64,000 nt of DNA. Origin: Listeria cossartiae subsp. cossartiae (lineage in GTDB: Bacteria > Bacillota > Bacilli > Lactobacillales > Listeriaceae). Every line of letters begins with the position of its first letter. Within the stretch, counting starts at the first letter, position 1. Both the position numbers and the translations under genes were made by a program. Under the pieces are notes generated by a model. It ran no database searches, was not told the DNA's origin, and was given only the letters and a program-made list of their open reading frames with translations. This document shows positions 7,757-17,807 of this stretch, piece by piece. The stretch spans positions 372,001 through 436,000 of the forward strand of contig NZ_JAASUI010000002.1 in assembly GCF_014224155.1 (NCBI RefSeq), read 5' to 3'.

Positions 7757-9496
7757 ATGGCGTATCAGGCTTTGTATCGGGTTTTTCGGCCGCAGTCGTT
7801 TCAGGATGTTGTTGGACAGGAACATGTGACGAAAACGCTTAAAAATGCCATTGTGCAAAATAAAACTTCGCATGCTTATTTATTTTCTGGGCCTCGGGGG
7901 ACAGGGAAGACTAGTGCGGCGAAAATTTTTGCGAAGGCGATTAACTGTGAACACGGCCATGACGGGGAGCCTTGCAATGAATGTGAGATTTGTAAAGGGA
8001 CAACGGACGGCTCTATACCAGATGTTCTTGAAATTGATGCTGCCAGTAATAACGGGGTTGAAGAAATTCGAGATATCCGGGAAAAAGTAAAATATGCGCC
8101 AACTGTGGCGAAATATAAAGTATATATTATCGATGAAGTGCATATGTTGTCGACGGGAGCGTTTAATGCGCTACTAAAAACGCTGGAAGAACCGCCGAAA
8201 CATGTCATTTTTATTTTGGCAACAACCGAACCACACAAGTTACCGCTAACGATTATTTCGCGGGTGCAACGCTTTGATTTTAAACGAATCACGACACAAG
8301 ATATTATTGGTCGTTTGAAATTTATTTTAGAAGAAGAGAAAATTCCTTATGACGAAAAGGCGTTAATGATTGTTGCGCGTGCTGCTGAAGGTGGAATGCG
8401 TGATGCGCTTAGTTTGCTTGATCAAGTTATTTCTTACGGCTCGGAAGAAGTTACCGTGGACGATGCACTTGAAATCACTGGGTCTGTTGCGCAAAACTTG
8501 CTTACAAAATTAGTAAGTGCGGCCTTTGACGGAGACGCAGCAGAAGCCATTTCGACTTTGACAGCGCTACTTGCAGAAGGTAAGGATCCTGTTCGTTTAG
8601 TGGAAGATTTACTTGTCTTCTTTAGAGATGTACTGCTGTATCAAAAGGCGCCAAACCTTGAAGAAACATTAGAACGGGCTTTAATTGACGATGATTTTGT
8701 CGCTCTGGCAAAACGAGCAGATTCACTTAAAGTATATGAATTTGTGAAAATTTTAAATGCAGCGCAGCAACAAATGCGTTTTTCAAATCATCCGGGTATT
8801 TATGTCGAAGTGGCGCTTGTTCAATTAACGCAAGCAGGACAATCAGCTATAGGCGGCGGGAATGTGCCAGCTGATGCAGCTTCTGGAAGTGATGTATCTG
8901 ACTTGAAACGCCAATTAGAGCAAATGAACCAAGAGATTCAAACGTTGAAAAAACAAATTGCCAGTGGAGCGGGAGCAGCTCCAGCCGATAAACCAGCGCA
9001 AAGTCGTGGTGGGTCTAAAAAAGCTATCAACAACGGCAAGCAATTTAAAGCACCGATTGGTAAAATTAACCATGTGCTAGGTGAGGCTAAAAAAGAGAAT
9101 TTACAATTGATTCGTGGTTGTTGGGGCGAGTTGTTATCCATGCTGATGGCATCTCAAGCAGCCCTTTTAAATGACGCAGAACCTGTAGCTGCATCTCAGG
9201 ACACTTTTGTGTTAAAATTTAAGCATGAGATTCACTGTCAAATGGCGATGGATAATCCGAATTTTGTTGAAACCATCACATCAAGTATTGCACGACTGAC
9301 ACAAGTAAATTATACTTTTATTGGAATCCCAGAAGATCAATGGGCTGATGTAAGAGAGAATTTCCTTCATAGTCATGGTAGTGATGCTGATGCGGAGGAC
9401 GGTGCAAATTCAGAAGCTAGAAAACCAGCGGAAGATCCTTTTGTTGCAGAAGCGGCGAAACTCGTTGGCGAAGATTTGCTTGAAATTAAAGATTAA
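7757..9496 (+). CDS. dnaX: DNA polymerase III gamma/tau subunit
   Basis: The 579-residue clamp-loader ATPase loads the sliding clamp and joins the replicative polymerase to the replisome. The Walker [13 protein letters not shown] (near residue 45), a four-Cys zinc module around CNECEIC, the DEVHMLS Walker B segment and the SRC-type ISRVQRF sensor are visible. A Gln/Lys-rich linker then leads to the tau-type C-terminus. GAAGGAGAG before ATG 7757 sets the start, and the protein opens [15 protein letters not shown] as expected. It is the first gene of the dnaX-ybaB-recR-yaaL block. Confidence 0.96.
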   Translation: MAYQALYRVFRPQSFQDVVGQEHVTKTLKNAIVQNKTSHAYLFSGPRGTGKTSAAKIFAKAINCEHGHDGEPCNECEICKGTTDGSIPDVLEIDAASNNGVEEIRDIREKVKYAPTVAKYKVYIIDEVHMLSTGAFNALLKTLEEPPKHVIFILATTEPHKLPLTIISRVQRFDFKRITTQDIIGRLKFILEEEKIPYDEKALMIVARAAEGGMRDALSLLDQVISYGSEEVTVDDALEITGSVAQNLLTKLVSAAFDGDAAEAISTLTALLAEGKDPVRLVEDLLVFFRDVLLYQKAPNLEETLERALIDDDFVALAKRADSLKVYEFVKILNAAQQQMRFSNHPGIYVEVALVQLTQAGQSAIGGGNVPADAASGSDVSDLKRQLEQMNQEIQTLKKQIASGAGAAPADKPAQSRGGSKKAINNGKQFKAPIGKINHVLGEAKKENLQLIRGCWGELLSMLMASQAALLNDAEPVAASQDTFVLKFKHEIHCQMAMDNPNFVETITSSIARLTQVNYTFIGIPEDQWADVRENFLHSHGSDADAEDGANSEARKPAEDPFVAEAAKLVGEDLLEIKD

Positions 9497-9525
9497 AAAA
9501 CAATAGAAGAAAGAGGAGATTATTC

Positions 9526-9843
9526 ATGCGTGGAATGGGAAATATGCAAGGTATGATGAAACAAATGCAAAAAATGCAAAAGGAAATGGCGAAAGCTCAA
9601 GCTGATTTAGAAGCTCAAGAGTTCACTGGAACAGCTGGCGGCGGAATGGTTACAGTAAAAGCTACTGGTAAACGCGTCATTACGGATGTTGTTATAAATG
9701 AAGAAGTAGTTGATCCAGAAGATATCGAAATGCTACAAGATTTAGTACTTGCAGCAACAAATGATGTATTAAAACAAATTGAAGATACAACTTCACAAAC
9801 AATGGGTAAATTCACACAAGGATTAAATATCCCTGGAATGTAA
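9526..9843 (+). CDS. YbaB/EbfC nucleoid-associated protein
   Basis: A 105-residue DNA-binding protein, dimeric in its family. It has a Met/Gln-rich N-terminal helix (repeated MQKMQKEM), then the conserved [17 protein letters not shown] core and a [15 protein letters not shown] helix. GAGGAG lies 8 nt before the ATG. It sits between dnaX and recR as in most Firmicutes. Confidence 0.94.
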   Translation: MRGMGNMQGMMKQMQKMQKEMAKAQADLEAQEFTGTAGGGMVTVKATGKRVITDVVINEEVVDPEDIEMLQDLVLAATNDVLKQIEDTTSQTMGKFTQGLNIPGM

Positions 9844-9856
9844 TATTGTTTGGTTT

Positions 9857-9895
9857 GAGACTCTTGGCTTGTATTCAAGAGTCTCAACTATTTTT
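9857..9895 (+). terminator. Terminator after ybaB
   Basis: GAGACTCTTG (9857-9866) pairs with CAAGAGTCTC (9876-9885), followed by a short T-run. It could partially separate recR from dnaX-ybaB. Confidence 0.6.
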
Positions 9896-9903
9896 CAATA
9901 GAA

Positions 9904-9919
9904 TGTTCCACGTGAAACA
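9904..9919. promoter_or_regulatory. parS: parS centromere-like site
   Basis: TGTTCCACGTGAAACA agrees with the Firmicutes parS consensus (TGTTNCACGTGAAACA) bound by ParB/Spo0J. It lies between ybaB and recR, which fits an origin-proximal position. Confidence 0.9.
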
Positions 9920-9951
9920 TTTGTATTTTGAAGGTGAGAGGAAGACGAATT

Positions 9952-10548
9952 ATGCATTATCCTGAGCCGATAACGAAATTAATAGATAGCTTTATGAAAT
10001 TACCGGGAATCGGACCGAAATCGGCAGCTCGGCTAGCATTTTATGTGTTAGATATGAAAGAAGACGATGTGCTAGATTTTGCAAAAGCACTTGTAGATGC
10101 GAAAAGAAATCTCAGCTTTTGTTCCGTTTGTGGTCATATTACGGATAAAGACCCGTGTTATATTTGCGCAGATACGTCGCGCGATCGAAGTGTTATTTGT
10201 GTGGTACAAGAATCCAAAGATGTCATTGCAATGGAAAAAATGCGTGATTTTCATGGCTTATACCACGTGCTCCATGGGACAATCTCGCCAATGGATGGAA
10301 TTGGACCGGAAGATATTAACATTCCCGATTTGCTGAAACGTTTGCAAGATGACACGATTGAAGAAGTAATTTTAGCAACAAACCCTAATGTTGAAGGGGA
10401 AGCCACCGCGATGTATATTTCGCGCTTATTAAAACCTTCAGGCATAAAAGTAACTAGAATAGCGCATGGCCTTCCAGTTGGCGGAGATTTAGAATATGCC
10501 GATGAAGTAACGCTCTCTAAAGCGATGGAAGGACGAAGAGAAGTATAA
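9952..10548 (+). CDS. recR: Recombination mediator RecR
   Basis: This 198-residue protein acts with RecF and RecO to load RecA on gapped DNA. It contains the helix-hairpin-helix [15 protein letters not shown], a zinc finger [16 protein letters not shown], a Toprim domain ([13 protein letters not shown] ... [14 protein letters not shown]) and the C-terminal Walker-B-like [18 protein letters not shown] segment (here [14 protein letters not shown]). I chose ATG 9952 behind GAGAGGAAG; the upstream ATG at 9928 adds nothing conserved. Confidence 0.96.
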   Translation: MHYPEPITKLIDSFMKLPGIGPKSAARLAFYVLDMKEDDVLDFAKALVDAKRNLSFCSVCGHITDKDPCYICADTSRDRSVICVVQESKDVIAMEKMRDFHGLYHVLHGTISPMDGIGPEDINIPDLLKRLQDDTIEEVILATNPNVEGEATAMYISRLLKPSGIKVTRIAHGLPVGGDLEYADEVTLSKAMEGRREV

Positions 10549-10562
10549 ACCGAGGTGATAAA

Positions 10563-10808
10563 ATGGAGTCCAGAAGCAGTAAGTTTGGTCGGAAAAAAGA
10601 CAAGAAAATTGGCAAACTACACAAATCCTATGATGCTTATCTGATGGAATTAATTGAAGTCTCGCAAGAAAAATGGCACAAACAAAAAGTGTTAATGCGT
10701 AAAAGCTTTGAATATGATCCTAATTTAGAATATGAAGAGAAGAAGGCAGAAGCTCGTTACTTCTACCTTTTCAAAGAAGCGCGCAGACGCCAATTAAGAA
10801 GTAAATAA
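10563..10808 (+). CDS. yaaL: YaaL-family protein (DUF2508)
   Basis: An 81-residue, strongly basic, helical protein with the YEEKKAEARYFYLFKEARRR end typical of the YaaL/DUF2508 family that follows recR in Bacillus and Listeria. GAGGTGA precedes the ATG. No biochemical function is known. Confidence 0.85.
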   Translation: MESRSSKFGRKKDKKIGKLHKSYDAYLMELIEVSQEKWHKQKVLMRKSFEYDPNLEYEEKKAEARYFYLFKEARRRQLRSK

Positions 10809-10845
10809 AAAAATCTACTAAGCCGGCTTGGTTTAGTAGATTTTT
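10804..10845. terminator. Bidirectional terminator
   Basis: AAAAAATCTACTAAGCC and GGCTTGGTTTAGTAGATTTTTT form a long stem between yaaL and the convergent aldo-keto reductase. Confidence 0.85.
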
Positions 10846-10849
10846 TTGA

Positions 10850-11692
10850 TTAAATTTCTGATCTTACATACATAACATCTGGTGCATGGCTGACGCGTTC
10901 GCCGTTATTTAAACGAGCAACCTGGCGCATATCAGCTTCTGTCAATTCAAAATCATAAATATCCGCATTTTCTTTAATTCTGGAAGGTGTTTCTGATTTT
11001 GGAATGATGGAGATATTATTTTGTAAATGCCAACGAAGGACAATTTGTGCAGGTGATTTTCCGTGTTTTTTCGCTAAATCGATGAGGATTTGTTCTTGTA
11101 AAACGCCGCCGCGACCGAGTGGGCTCCATGCTTGGTGAACAATATGTAATTCTTCTAAATAACGATGCAAAAGCTGATTTGGGAAGTGTGGATGCGTTTC
11201 AAGTTGATCAACTACCGGAAGTACATTTGCGCTTGTGCGAAGGCGGTCGAGATGGTGGGCTTCAAAATTACTCACGCCAATCGCGCGAACAAGCCCTTCA
11301 TCATATAACTTTTCTACAGCGCGCCACGTTTCAAAAAAAGTATCTTGCTTTGGCCAATGAACTAAGTATAAATCGACTTGATCTAGCTGTAATTTTTTCT
11401 GTGATTTTTCAAAGGCACGAAGCGTTTCGTCATAACCTTGCTCCGTATTCCACATTTTTGTCGTTACAAAAAACTCGTCACGTTTTAAACCGCTGGACTG
11501 AAAGAAATCGCCAAGTTCTTTTTCATTATGGTAAAATGAAGCCGTATCAAACAGTCGATAGCCAACATCCACCGCAGTTTCTAGAGCTGTGCGCATTCGC
11601 TGTTCGTCCGTGAGCTTGTATACTCCAAAACCATGTCTAGGCATTTCGATTCCATTGTTCAATCTGTATGTATCCGAGAAAGAAAGTGTCAT
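10850..11692 (-). CDS. Aldo-keto reductase
   Basis: The 280-residue NAD(P)H-dependent reductase of carbonyl compounds has the family features: MPRHGFGVYKL start, FDTASFYHNEKELG with catalytic Asp and Tyr, TKMWN with Lys, and YLVHWPK with His. The C-terminal IPKSETPSRIKEN segment binds the cofactor. It starts at ATG 11692 behind GGAGGT. Substrate unknown; glyoxal-type and diketogluconate-type reductases are similar. Confidence 0.92.
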   Translation of the reverse strand: MTLSFSDTYRLNNGIEMPRHGFGVYKLTDEQRMRTALETAVDVGYRLFDTASFYHNEKELGDFFQSSGLKRDEFFVTTKMWNTEQGYDETLRAFEKSQKKLQLDQVDLYLVHWPKQDTFFETWRAVEKLYDEGLVRAIGVSNFEAHHLDRLRTSANVLPVVDQLETHPHFPNQLLHRYLEELHIVHQAWSPLGRGGVLQEQILIDLAKKHGKSPAQIVLRWHLQNNISIIPKSETPSRIKENADIYDFELTEADMRQVARLNNGERVSHAPDVMYVRSEI

Positions 11693-11801
11693 TTAATTTA
11701 CCTCCTACTTTAGTTTATTAATTTAAGCATACCAGAAAATGAAGAATTTCTGTAGAAAGAAGGGGGCGATTAAAGCAATTTTTTTTAAAAGGAGTGAGAA
11801 A

Positions 11802-12257
11802 ATGAGGCAACCTTTTCAAGTTTTAGTAATACCATTTATTAAAAAAGCCGCTGATTATCAGTATGGAGTTTTGCTCAGAAACGATGAGGATGTTTGGCAG
11901 TTTGTGGCTGGTGGCGGGGAGGATGTTGAGTCGCATGCCGAAGCCGCAATCCGTGAGAGCATGGAAGAATTGAATGTAGGTGCTACTTTCAACATGTATC
12001 AGTTGGATTCGCTAGCTCATATTCCGGGTTCTCATTTTTCGTTTGACAAGCCATATGTTATTCCGGAATACTGTTTTGCGATAGATTTAACTAATCTTTC
12101 GTCTGAGGTGGAACTTTCTTTAGAACATAAGGCATTGCAGTGGCTTTCTTATGAGGAAGCTTCCGGTATATTGGAGTGGGATAGTAATAAGACGGCGCTT
12201 TATGAGCTGAATGAACGCTTGAAAAATAATGATATGAAGGCAATAAAAAAAGGCTGA
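11802..12257 (+). CDS. Nudix hydrolase
   Basis: This 151-residue pyrophosphohydrolase has a clear Nudix box, GGGEDVESHAEAAIRES, followed by MEELNVG, with the metal-binding Glu pairs. It resembles the dATP/dihydroneopterin triphosphate pyrophosphohydrolase type. AAAAGGAG lies 9 nt before ATG 11802; a longer frame back to 11739 has no ribosome site. Confidence 0.87.
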   Translation: MRQPFQVLVIPFIKKAADYQYGVLLRNDEDVWQFVAGGGEDVESHAEAAIRESMEELNVGATFNMYQLDSLAHIPGSHFSFDKPYVIPEYCFAIDLTNLSSEVELSLEHKALQWLSYEEASGILEWDSNKTALYELNERLKNNDMKAIKKG

Positions 12258-12272
12258 ATCGCAGCCTTTTTC
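12244..12272. terminator. Bidirectional terminator between convergent genes
   Basis: AAAAAAGGCTG and CAGCCTTTTT form a stem overlapping the 3' end of the Nudix gene and abutting the HAD gene's stop. Confidence 0.85.
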
Positions 12273-13110
12273 AACTTGGAATTAAACTATTTAGCACGTG
12301 TGCAATGCCATCTTCGTTATTGGATAACGTTACGGAGCTTGCTGCTGCTTTTAATTCAGGAACGGCATTACTCATGGCGATACCTGTTCCAGCGTACTCA
12401 ACCATGGTGATATCGTTATGCCCGTCTCCGAATGCGATGATATTTTCCGGGTGAATTCCAAGTGGTGTTAAAATGGTATCAAGTGCTTTAGCTTTGTCGA
12501 TGCCTTGTGCGGTGAATTCAAAATAAAAGTCGGCCGTGAAGACGCAGTTCAGGCTATCTTTGAAAGGTGCCATCATTGCTTGGTAATTTTCCTGCATATA
12601 AGCTGGATCGCCGGCGGTCAGTATTTTGCTTATCCGATAATCTAAAAATGCTGCTAAATCGTCTTTTTCGCAGAGTTTGAAATTACCTCCGCGGGATTCA
12701 TATTGAATAATGTTGATTTCTTCGCCTTTATAAGGGACGTAGCAGTCGAATACGTCGTTTACATACATATAGTCATCTTTATCAATCATTACTTTTACTT
12801 CGAAATTTTTCATATGTTCCAGAACGGCTTTTCCTTCAGAAATGGTGAGAGCTTGGTTGAATAATTCCTCTTTTGTTTGGCAGTCGACCACTTTGGCACC
12901 GTTGTATGAAACTAGTAAACCGTGGTATTTTTCCATTTCTAGTTGTTCGGCGTAAAGGTGCATTCCGGTTGTTGGCCTGCCGGACGCGAGGATAAGTTTA
13001 ACGCCGTTTTGTTGGGCTGTAATAAGTGCTTCTTTTGTTTTGGCTGAGATTTTTTTGTCGTCGTTCAATAAAGTGCCATCAATATCTAAAATAATCGCTT
13101 GAGTCGTCAT
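12271..13110 (-). CDS. HAD-superfamily (Cof-type) phosphatase
   Basis: The 279-residue Cof/YidA-like phosphatase has motif I DIDGTLLNDD, motif II LASGRPTTGM, a type IIB cap domain and the C-terminal FGDGHNDITMVEYAGTGIAM motif. It probably dephosphorylates sugar phosphates or flavin-type metabolites. AAAGGAGC sits before ATG 13110. Confidence 0.9.
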   Translation of the reverse strand: MTTQAIILDIDGTLLNDDKKISAKTKEALITAQQNGVKLILASGRPTTGMHLYAEQLEMEKYHGLLVSYNGAKVVDCQTKEELFNQALTISEGKAVLEHMKNFEVKVMIDKDDYMYVNDVFDCYVPYKGEEINIIQYESRGGNFKLCEKDDLAAFLDYRISKILTAGDPAYMQENYQAMMAPFKDSLNCVFTADFYFEFTAQGIDKAKALDTILTPLGIHPENIIAFGDGHNDITMVEYAGTGIAMSNAVPELKAAASSVTLSNNEDGIAHVLNSLIPS

Positions 13111-13227
13111 TTAATTTAGCTCCTTTTTTTCTTTATTGTATCATTAGAAAACAAAGGAAAGTGAGAAATGGCGCAGATTGAGAGCTTTTTTTCAATTCAA
13201 AAGGAAAACGATGCCTTTTTTGAAAAA

Positions 13228-14079
13228 TCATTCCAATTCGCTGTTCATTTTTTGATAATTGGTGGTTTTGTATTGGATATTTTTGTCGTAATCGTGGTTA
13301 AAATAAACGGAATATAACGTGTCGAAAATGCTGAGTAATGACTGCCTTGTTGAGAACGAGGAGACTTTGTTGTAATGGTTTTCAGCAGATGCCATATAGA
13401 TTTTATGAGTGGCAAATTCGACTAACGGGTTGGCTTGCATGGAAGTGATTAGGATTATTTCGACGTCGTTTTCGGATAGGATTTTGACGACTCTTTGAAG
13501 TGTTCGGCTGCGACCGCCGTAAGAAACAACGATGGCGATATGATTTTCATCACTATTGGCTGCGGACAAGCTTTGGATATAATCTTCTTCGGGAACGTTG
13601 ACTAAAACCCCGATTTCTTGCATTTGAAATTTGAAATTTTGAGCGAAAAAAAGATTGGCAGATGCGGCATAGACATCAATGGTTTTTGCTTTAGTCAGTT
13701 TTTCACCAATACGAACGAGTTCTTCTGGGTCGGCAATATTTAACGTTTCATCAATGGTTCCTTTGTAAATTTGTTGTAGATTGGTCATTATTTGATAGGG
13801 CGTGTCTGATTCCAAAATCGGATAATCGTAATTTATTTCTTTTTCTGCGGTTGCTTCGCGGAGACTTGTGGCGATTTCGATTTTTAATTCGCCGATGCCG
13901 TTAAGACCTAGCTTGTTAATTAAGCGGTAAATGGTTGCAGCAGAAACAAAGGCGGCCGCGGCCAGCTCTTTAGGCTTGAATTGCAAGGTTTTTCGCGGAT
14001 TTGCTAAAATATAGTTGGCAAGTTCTTTTTCGCTATTGGTTAAGTTGGTTAATTCTCTTATTTTAATTAAAATATTCAT
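13228..14079 (-). CDS. RpiR-family transcriptional regulator
   Basis: This 283-residue repressor or activator has an N-terminal helix-turn-helix (PKELAAAAFVSAATIYRLI) and a SIS sugar-phosphate binding domain (TIDVYAASANLFFAQNF ... AIVVSYGGRSRTLQRV). It sits just downstream of the dhaKLM operon on the same strand and is the obvious candidate regulator of it. Start taken at ATG 14079, preceded by AGGAT. A longer frame to 14124 is possible. Confidence 0.85.
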   Translation of the reverse strand: MNILIKIRELTNLTNSEKELANYILANPRKTLQFKPKELAAAAFVSAATIYRLINKLGLNGIGELKIEIATSLREATAEKEINYDYPILESDTPYQIMTNLQQIYKGTIDETLNIADPEELVRIGEKLTKAKTIDVYAASANLFFAQNFKFQMQEIGVLVNVPEEDYIQSLSAANSDENHIAIVVSYGGRSRTLQRVVKILSENDVEIILITSMQANPLVEFATHKIYMASAENHYNKVSSFSTRQSLLSIFDTLYSVYFNHDYDKNIQYKTTNYQKMNSELE

Positions 14080-14170
14080 CGTTTCAAATCCTAACTTTTT
14101 AGAATGGGAAATTATATATGTCATTATACCACGGAAAATCCTTGCTTTTGGTTTCTGCTTGGATAATTAA

Positions 14171-14203
14171 AACCCCCTCGAACAATAAAAGTTCAAGGGG
14201 GTT
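14171..14203 (-). terminator. Terminator of dhaKLM
   Basis: AACCCCCTTGAAC and GTTCGAGGGGGTT pair on the minus strand, followed by TTTT, directly after dhaM. Confidence 0.8.
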
Positions 14204-14206
14204 AGT

Positions 14207-14581
14207 TTATTTAATTTCGATGCCTTTCAAGTTTTCCGCGATGACTTCTGGTTTTTCGTCCATTTGAACTTGAGCAGCAGTAGCATAGGCACCTTCTAAA
14301 ATTGGTGCATTAAAGAGGATAATTTCTTTTTCACTGATTTCTTCGACGGTTTCAATATTCATTTTGGCGCTTCCGAGGTCGTAGAAAGTGTAGACTTTGT
14401 CGGCTTCGTTACTTTCAATGGCTTCATTTACTGCGTCGAAACTTGTTCCGATGCCGCCATCTTCGGTTCCACCTGCGTGGGTGATCGAAACGTCTGGCGC
14501 GATTTCTTTGATGATATCATGAACCCCTTTTGCGACATCTTTGGAGTGGGAAATAATAACAACGCCATAAGGTTTAGTCAT
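14207..14581 (-). CDS. dhaM: Dihydroxyacetone kinase phosphotransfer subunit DhaM
   Basis: This 124-residue protein is the EIIA-mannose-like phosphoryl donor that receives phosphate from HPr and passes it to the ADP bound on DhaL. The active-site His lies in VVIISHSKDVAKGV, and the GGTEDGGIGTSFD segment is typical. It is the short, single-domain Gram-positive form. It follows dhaL by 3 nt, the third gene of the operon. Confidence 0.92.
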   Translation of the reverse strand: MTKPYGVVIISHSKDVAKGVHDIIKEIAPDVSITHAGGTEDGGIGTSFDAVNEAIESNEADKVYTFYDLGSAKMNIETVEEISEKEIILFNAPILEGAYATAAQVQMDEKPEVIAENLKGIEIK

Positions 14582-14584
14582 GAG

Positions 14585-15181
14585 TTAGCTCACCTCCGTT
14601 TGAAGCATTGCGTGAAATAATAGGGCGGATGAGTAGGCGCCTGGGTCAAGATGACCAATCGAACGTTCGCCGAGGTAGCTTGCGCGTCCTTTAGTTGCTT
14701 TTAAATCTTTGGTTTTTTGTAAAGCCGCATCCACCACATCATCGGTTAAATCTTCTTGATGAAGCGCGTGGACAACTGGTTCCCAAACATCAATCATCGT
14801 CTTTTCGCCAGCATGCGATTTACCGCGTTTTTCGATGCCTTCTAGTCCAGCTTCGATTACTTTTGTAAGGCCAACCGCATCGATTGTATCCGCCTCAACC
14901 GCCTTACTCATATTTAAAAAAGCGGTTCCGTAAAGTGGGCCAGACGCGCCGCCGACTTTGCTGACCATGGTCATTCCGGCTGTTTTGAAAACATCTTTTA
15001 GGTCGGCCGGTTCTTTTTCTGTGAAAGCTTTTTTGAGTTCACTGAGTCCGCGGGCCATATTGATGCCGTGGTCTCCGTCGCCAATTGCTTGGTCGAGATC
15101 ACTTAATAATTGTTTATTTTCTTGTACACGTTCGCCGAAATCATTTAACCAGCGTAACGCCCAATCTTTATCATAAGTCAT
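14585..15181 (-). CDS. dhaL: Dihydroxyacetone kinase subunit DhaL
   Basis: The 198-residue ADP-binding subunit has the Mg-ADP site DQAIGDGDHGINMARG, the KVGGASGPLYGTAF lid and the RASYLGERSIGHLDPGA C-terminal motif. Together with DhaK and DhaM it phosphorylates dihydroxyacetone with phosphoenolpyruvate as ultimate donor. GGAGG lies before the ATG. Confidence 0.95.
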   Translation of the reverse strand: MTYDKDWALRWLNDFGERVQENKQLLSDLDQAIGDGDHGINMARGLSELKKAFTEKEPADLKDVFKTAGMTMVSKVGGASGPLYGTAFLNMSKAVEADTIDAVGLTKVIEAGLEGIEKRGKSHAGEKTMIDVWEPVVHALHQEDLTDDVVDAALQKTKDLKATKGRASYLGERSIGHLDPGAYSSALLFHAMLQTEVS

Positions 15182-15202
15182 GATTCATTCCTCCAAATTT
15201 TA

Positions 15203-16192
15203 TTACCATGCAATTGTGTCCACTGGGAGATTCAACATATCGACCCATTTTTCATCTTCTAATTTCAAAATGGTAAGGGATAGCCCGGCCATTTCAAGTG
15301 ACGTCATATAATCTCCGACGAGTGTTTTTTTCGCGCTAACGCCGGCATTTTTTAGAAGTTCATGGACATCATTTGCGAAAACGTATTGCTCCATAAGTGG
15401 TGTTGCGCCCATGCCGTTCACGAGGACAACCACTTTATCACCAGGTAGGAGTTTGCTTTCATTACTAATCCGTTCATACAGTTGCTTAGCTAAACTTGCA
15501 GAGGGCATGATTTTTTCGCGGGTAAATCCTGGTTCGCCGTGGATACCAATTCCGAGTTCGATTTCGTCATCACCGAGCTCAAATCCGGGATGTCCAACCT
15601 CGGGAACGGTACACGGCGAAAGTGCAACCCCAAGCGTTTTAACAGAAGCAATGACTTTTTCGCCAAGGGCTTTCAATTCTTCAAGTGATGCACCTGCTTC
15701 TGCCGCCGCCCCGATAATTTTATGCACGAGAACCGTTCCGGCTACACCGCGGCGTCCCGTTGTAAAAGTACTGTCTTCCACAGCAATATCATCATCAACT
15801 ACAATTTGTTCTACTTTAATATCATCGGCATCGGCTAAATCTGCCGCCATTTCAAAATTCATTACGTCACCAGTATAGTTTTTCACGATTAAAAGCACAC
15901 CAGCACCTTGATCAGCGGCTTTTATACCTTCATAAATTTGGTCTGGAGTTGGGGAAGTGAAAACATCGCCGCACACAGCCGCAGATAGCATTCCGCGACC
16001 AACATAACCAGCATGAGCCGGCTCGTGACCAGAACCCCCACCGCTTACTAGCCCGACTTTTCCTGGACGTTTATCATTTCTTGCAATGACGCGAGTTCCT
16101 TCGACACGGTGAACAACATCTGCGTGCGATTTAACTAAACCTTCCACCATCTGTTCTACAACTTGATCTGTACCGTTAAGAATCTTCTTCAT
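15203..16192 (-). CDS. dhaK: Dihydroxyacetone kinase substrate-binding subunit DhaK
   Basis: This 329-residue subunit binds dihydroxyacetone covalently. It shows the GLVSGGGSGHEPAHAGYVG loop, the VKNYTGDVMNFEMA segment and the GIGIHGEPGFTR motif with the hemiaminal-forming His. It is the first gene of dhaKLM, with AAAGGAGG upstream of ATG 16192. Confidence 0.95.
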   Translation of the reverse strand: MKKILNGTDQVVEQMVEGLVKSHADVVHRVEGTRVIARNDKRPGKVGLVSGGGSGHEPAHAGYVGRGMLSAAVCGDVFTSPTPDQIYEGIKAADQGAGVLLIVKNYTGDVMNFEMAADLADADDIKVEQIVVDDDIAVEDSTFTTGRRGVAGTVLVHKIIGAAAEAGASLEELKALGEKVIASVKTLGVALSPCTVPEVGHPGFELGDDEIELGIGIHGEPGFTREKIMPSASLAKQLYERISNESKLLPGDKVVVLVNGMGATPLMEQYVFANDVHELLKNAGVSAKKTLVGDYMTSLEMAGLSLTILKLEDEKWVDMLNLPVDTIAW

Positions 16193-16289
16193 CTGACAAA
16201 AAACCTCCTTTAAAATAGTCCTCTTACCTCAATTTCCCTTTACTAGAAAGTCAAAACGTGCTTGCTGATTTTATTATACAACTTCTAAA

Positions 16290-16304
16290 ATGAAAACGCT
16301 TTAA
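16290..16304. promoter_or_regulatory. Candidate catabolite-responsive element (cre)
   Basis: ATGAAAACGCTTTAA matches 13 of 14 positions of the CcpA consensus TGWAARCGYTWNCW. It lies about 100 bp upstream of dhaK and 70 bp upstream of the divergent decarboxylase gene. Confidence 0.5.
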
Positions 16305-16375
16305 AACTGCAAGAATGTGTCATAAATCCAGCAAAATGGTACAATGAAAGAGAGAATTTGAAAAGGGGAATTGTT

Positions 16376-17755
16376 ATGCGAGATCAAACTAAAATGCCTT
16401 TAGTGGAACGGTTAGATGCTCATGCTAAATCTTGCCCAATATCACTCCATGTTCCTGGACACAAAAGCGGAGCCATATATCCAGATCGATGGCAAAAATT
16501 ATTGAAATGGGACGTAACGGAAATCACCGGAATGGACGATTTGCATCACCCGGAAGATGTGATTTTGGAAGCAGAGGAGTTACTTGCGGAATGTTATGGA
16601 AGCAAAAAAAGTTATTTTCTCGTGAATGGGACAAGCGGGGGAAGCTTGGCGGTTATCATGACCACTTTGAAGCGCGGGGAAAAAGTGTTAGTACCAAGAG
16701 ATGCGCATAAATCTATTTTGCACGGCATCGAACTGGCGGGTGGAGAGCCGATTTTCCTAACACCGGCTCTGAATAAAGAAGTCGGCGTCGCAAGCGGAGT
16801 AACGCCAGAACTTGTCGAAGCAACCTTACATAATCATCCAGATATAAAACTCTGTATTTTTACGTATCCGAGCTATTACGGAACGACTTTTCATTTGCAA
16901 AAATGTATCCGAATTGCGCATGATTTTGGTGCGGTTGTATTTGTCGATGAAGCGCACGGAGCCCATTTTTTAACAAGCTCCGAATTTCCGAAAAGCGCGG
17001 TGGAGCTTGGCGCAGACGTGGTCGTTCAATCGGCACATAAGACGTTGCCGGCGCTAACGATGGGATCCTATTTGCATGTAGTGAATGAGTTGCCGATTTT
17101 TGAAAAGTTACCTTATTATTTGCAAGTATTCCAAACGAGTAGCCCGTCCTATCTAATCATGGCGTCACTGGATGCAGCTCGAAAATACGCGGCAACTTAC
17201 ACGGCAGCTGATGTGGAAGCTTTTTGGAAAATGCGCGCTAGATGGATTAAATGGCTAACAAAGAATCATTTTGACGTTATTTTGCCAGATGATCCTCTGA
17301 AAATAATCGTCCGCAAAACGGGCTACACGGGCTACGAACTGCAAGCTATTTTTGAAGAGAGCTCTTATTTTCCAGAACTAGCAGATGAATCGCAAGTACT
17401 ACTGATTTTACCGTTAATTAAAAAAGGAATCGATTTCACGCCGATTAGCCGGATTCATTCTCCGGTGAAAAAAGAAATCGCGAAAGAACCGTACGAAATG
17501 TCGGCCCCGTGCGCATCTAGCCTTGCGCTAACGTATGAAGAAATGCACACGCGCACGACCGAGTTTGTTTCGCTAGACGAAGCAACCGACCGTGTATCCG
17601 CCGAAACAATCTCACTCTATCCGCCGGGCATACCAGCCGTAATCCGCGGAGAGAGCATCACAATAAAGCATATCCGCGAACTAAAAAGCATTCGCACACG
17701 TCACTATCAAGGCGGCGAAAAACTAGCCACGAATTACATCCGTGTCTTCCGCTAA
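16376..17755 (+). CDS. Orn/Lys/Arg decarboxylase-like PLP enzyme
   Basis: The 459-residue fold-type I enzyme resembles YaaO/SpeA-type decarboxylases. It has a HVPGHKSG start, the [12 protein letters not shown] loop, DEAHGAHF and the PLP-binding Lys in [16 protein letters not shown]. At this length it lacks the N-terminal wing domain of the large enterobacterial enzymes. Annotated homologues are called lysine decarboxylase, but the true substrate is uncertain. AAGGGGA precedes ATG 16376. It lies immediately upstream of tmk, as in Bacillus. Confidence 0.88.
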   Translation: MRDQTKMPLVERLDAHAKSCPISLHVPGHKSGAIYPDRWQKLLKWDVTEITGMDDLHHPEDVILEAEELLAECYGSKKSYFLVNGTSGGSLAVIMTTLKRGEKVLVPRDAHKSILHGIELAGGEPIFLTPALNKEVGVASGVTPELVEATLHNHPDIKLCIFTYPSYYGTTFHLQKCIRIAHDFGAVVFVDEAHGAHFLTSSEFPKSAVELGADVVVQSAHKTLPALTMGSYLHVVNELPIFEKLPYYLQVFQTSSPSYLIMASLDAARKYAATYTAADVEAFWKMRARWIKWLTKNHFDVILPDDPLKIIVRKTGYTGYELQAIFEESSYFPELADESQVLLILPLIKKGIDFTPISRIHSPVKKEIAKEPYEMSAPCASSLALTYEEMHTRTTEFVSLDEATDRVSAETISLYPPGIPAVIRGESITIKHIRELKSIRTRHYQGGEKLATNYIRVFR

Positions 17756-17807
17756 TTTATGCTATAATCAAACAGAAAGCGACGCGAAAGGGAAAGGAAA
17801 TTACGAA

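Noticed and set aside
11119..11613. 164-residue ORF opposite the aldo-keto reductase
   Set aside because: Antisense shadow of a clear enzyme gene.
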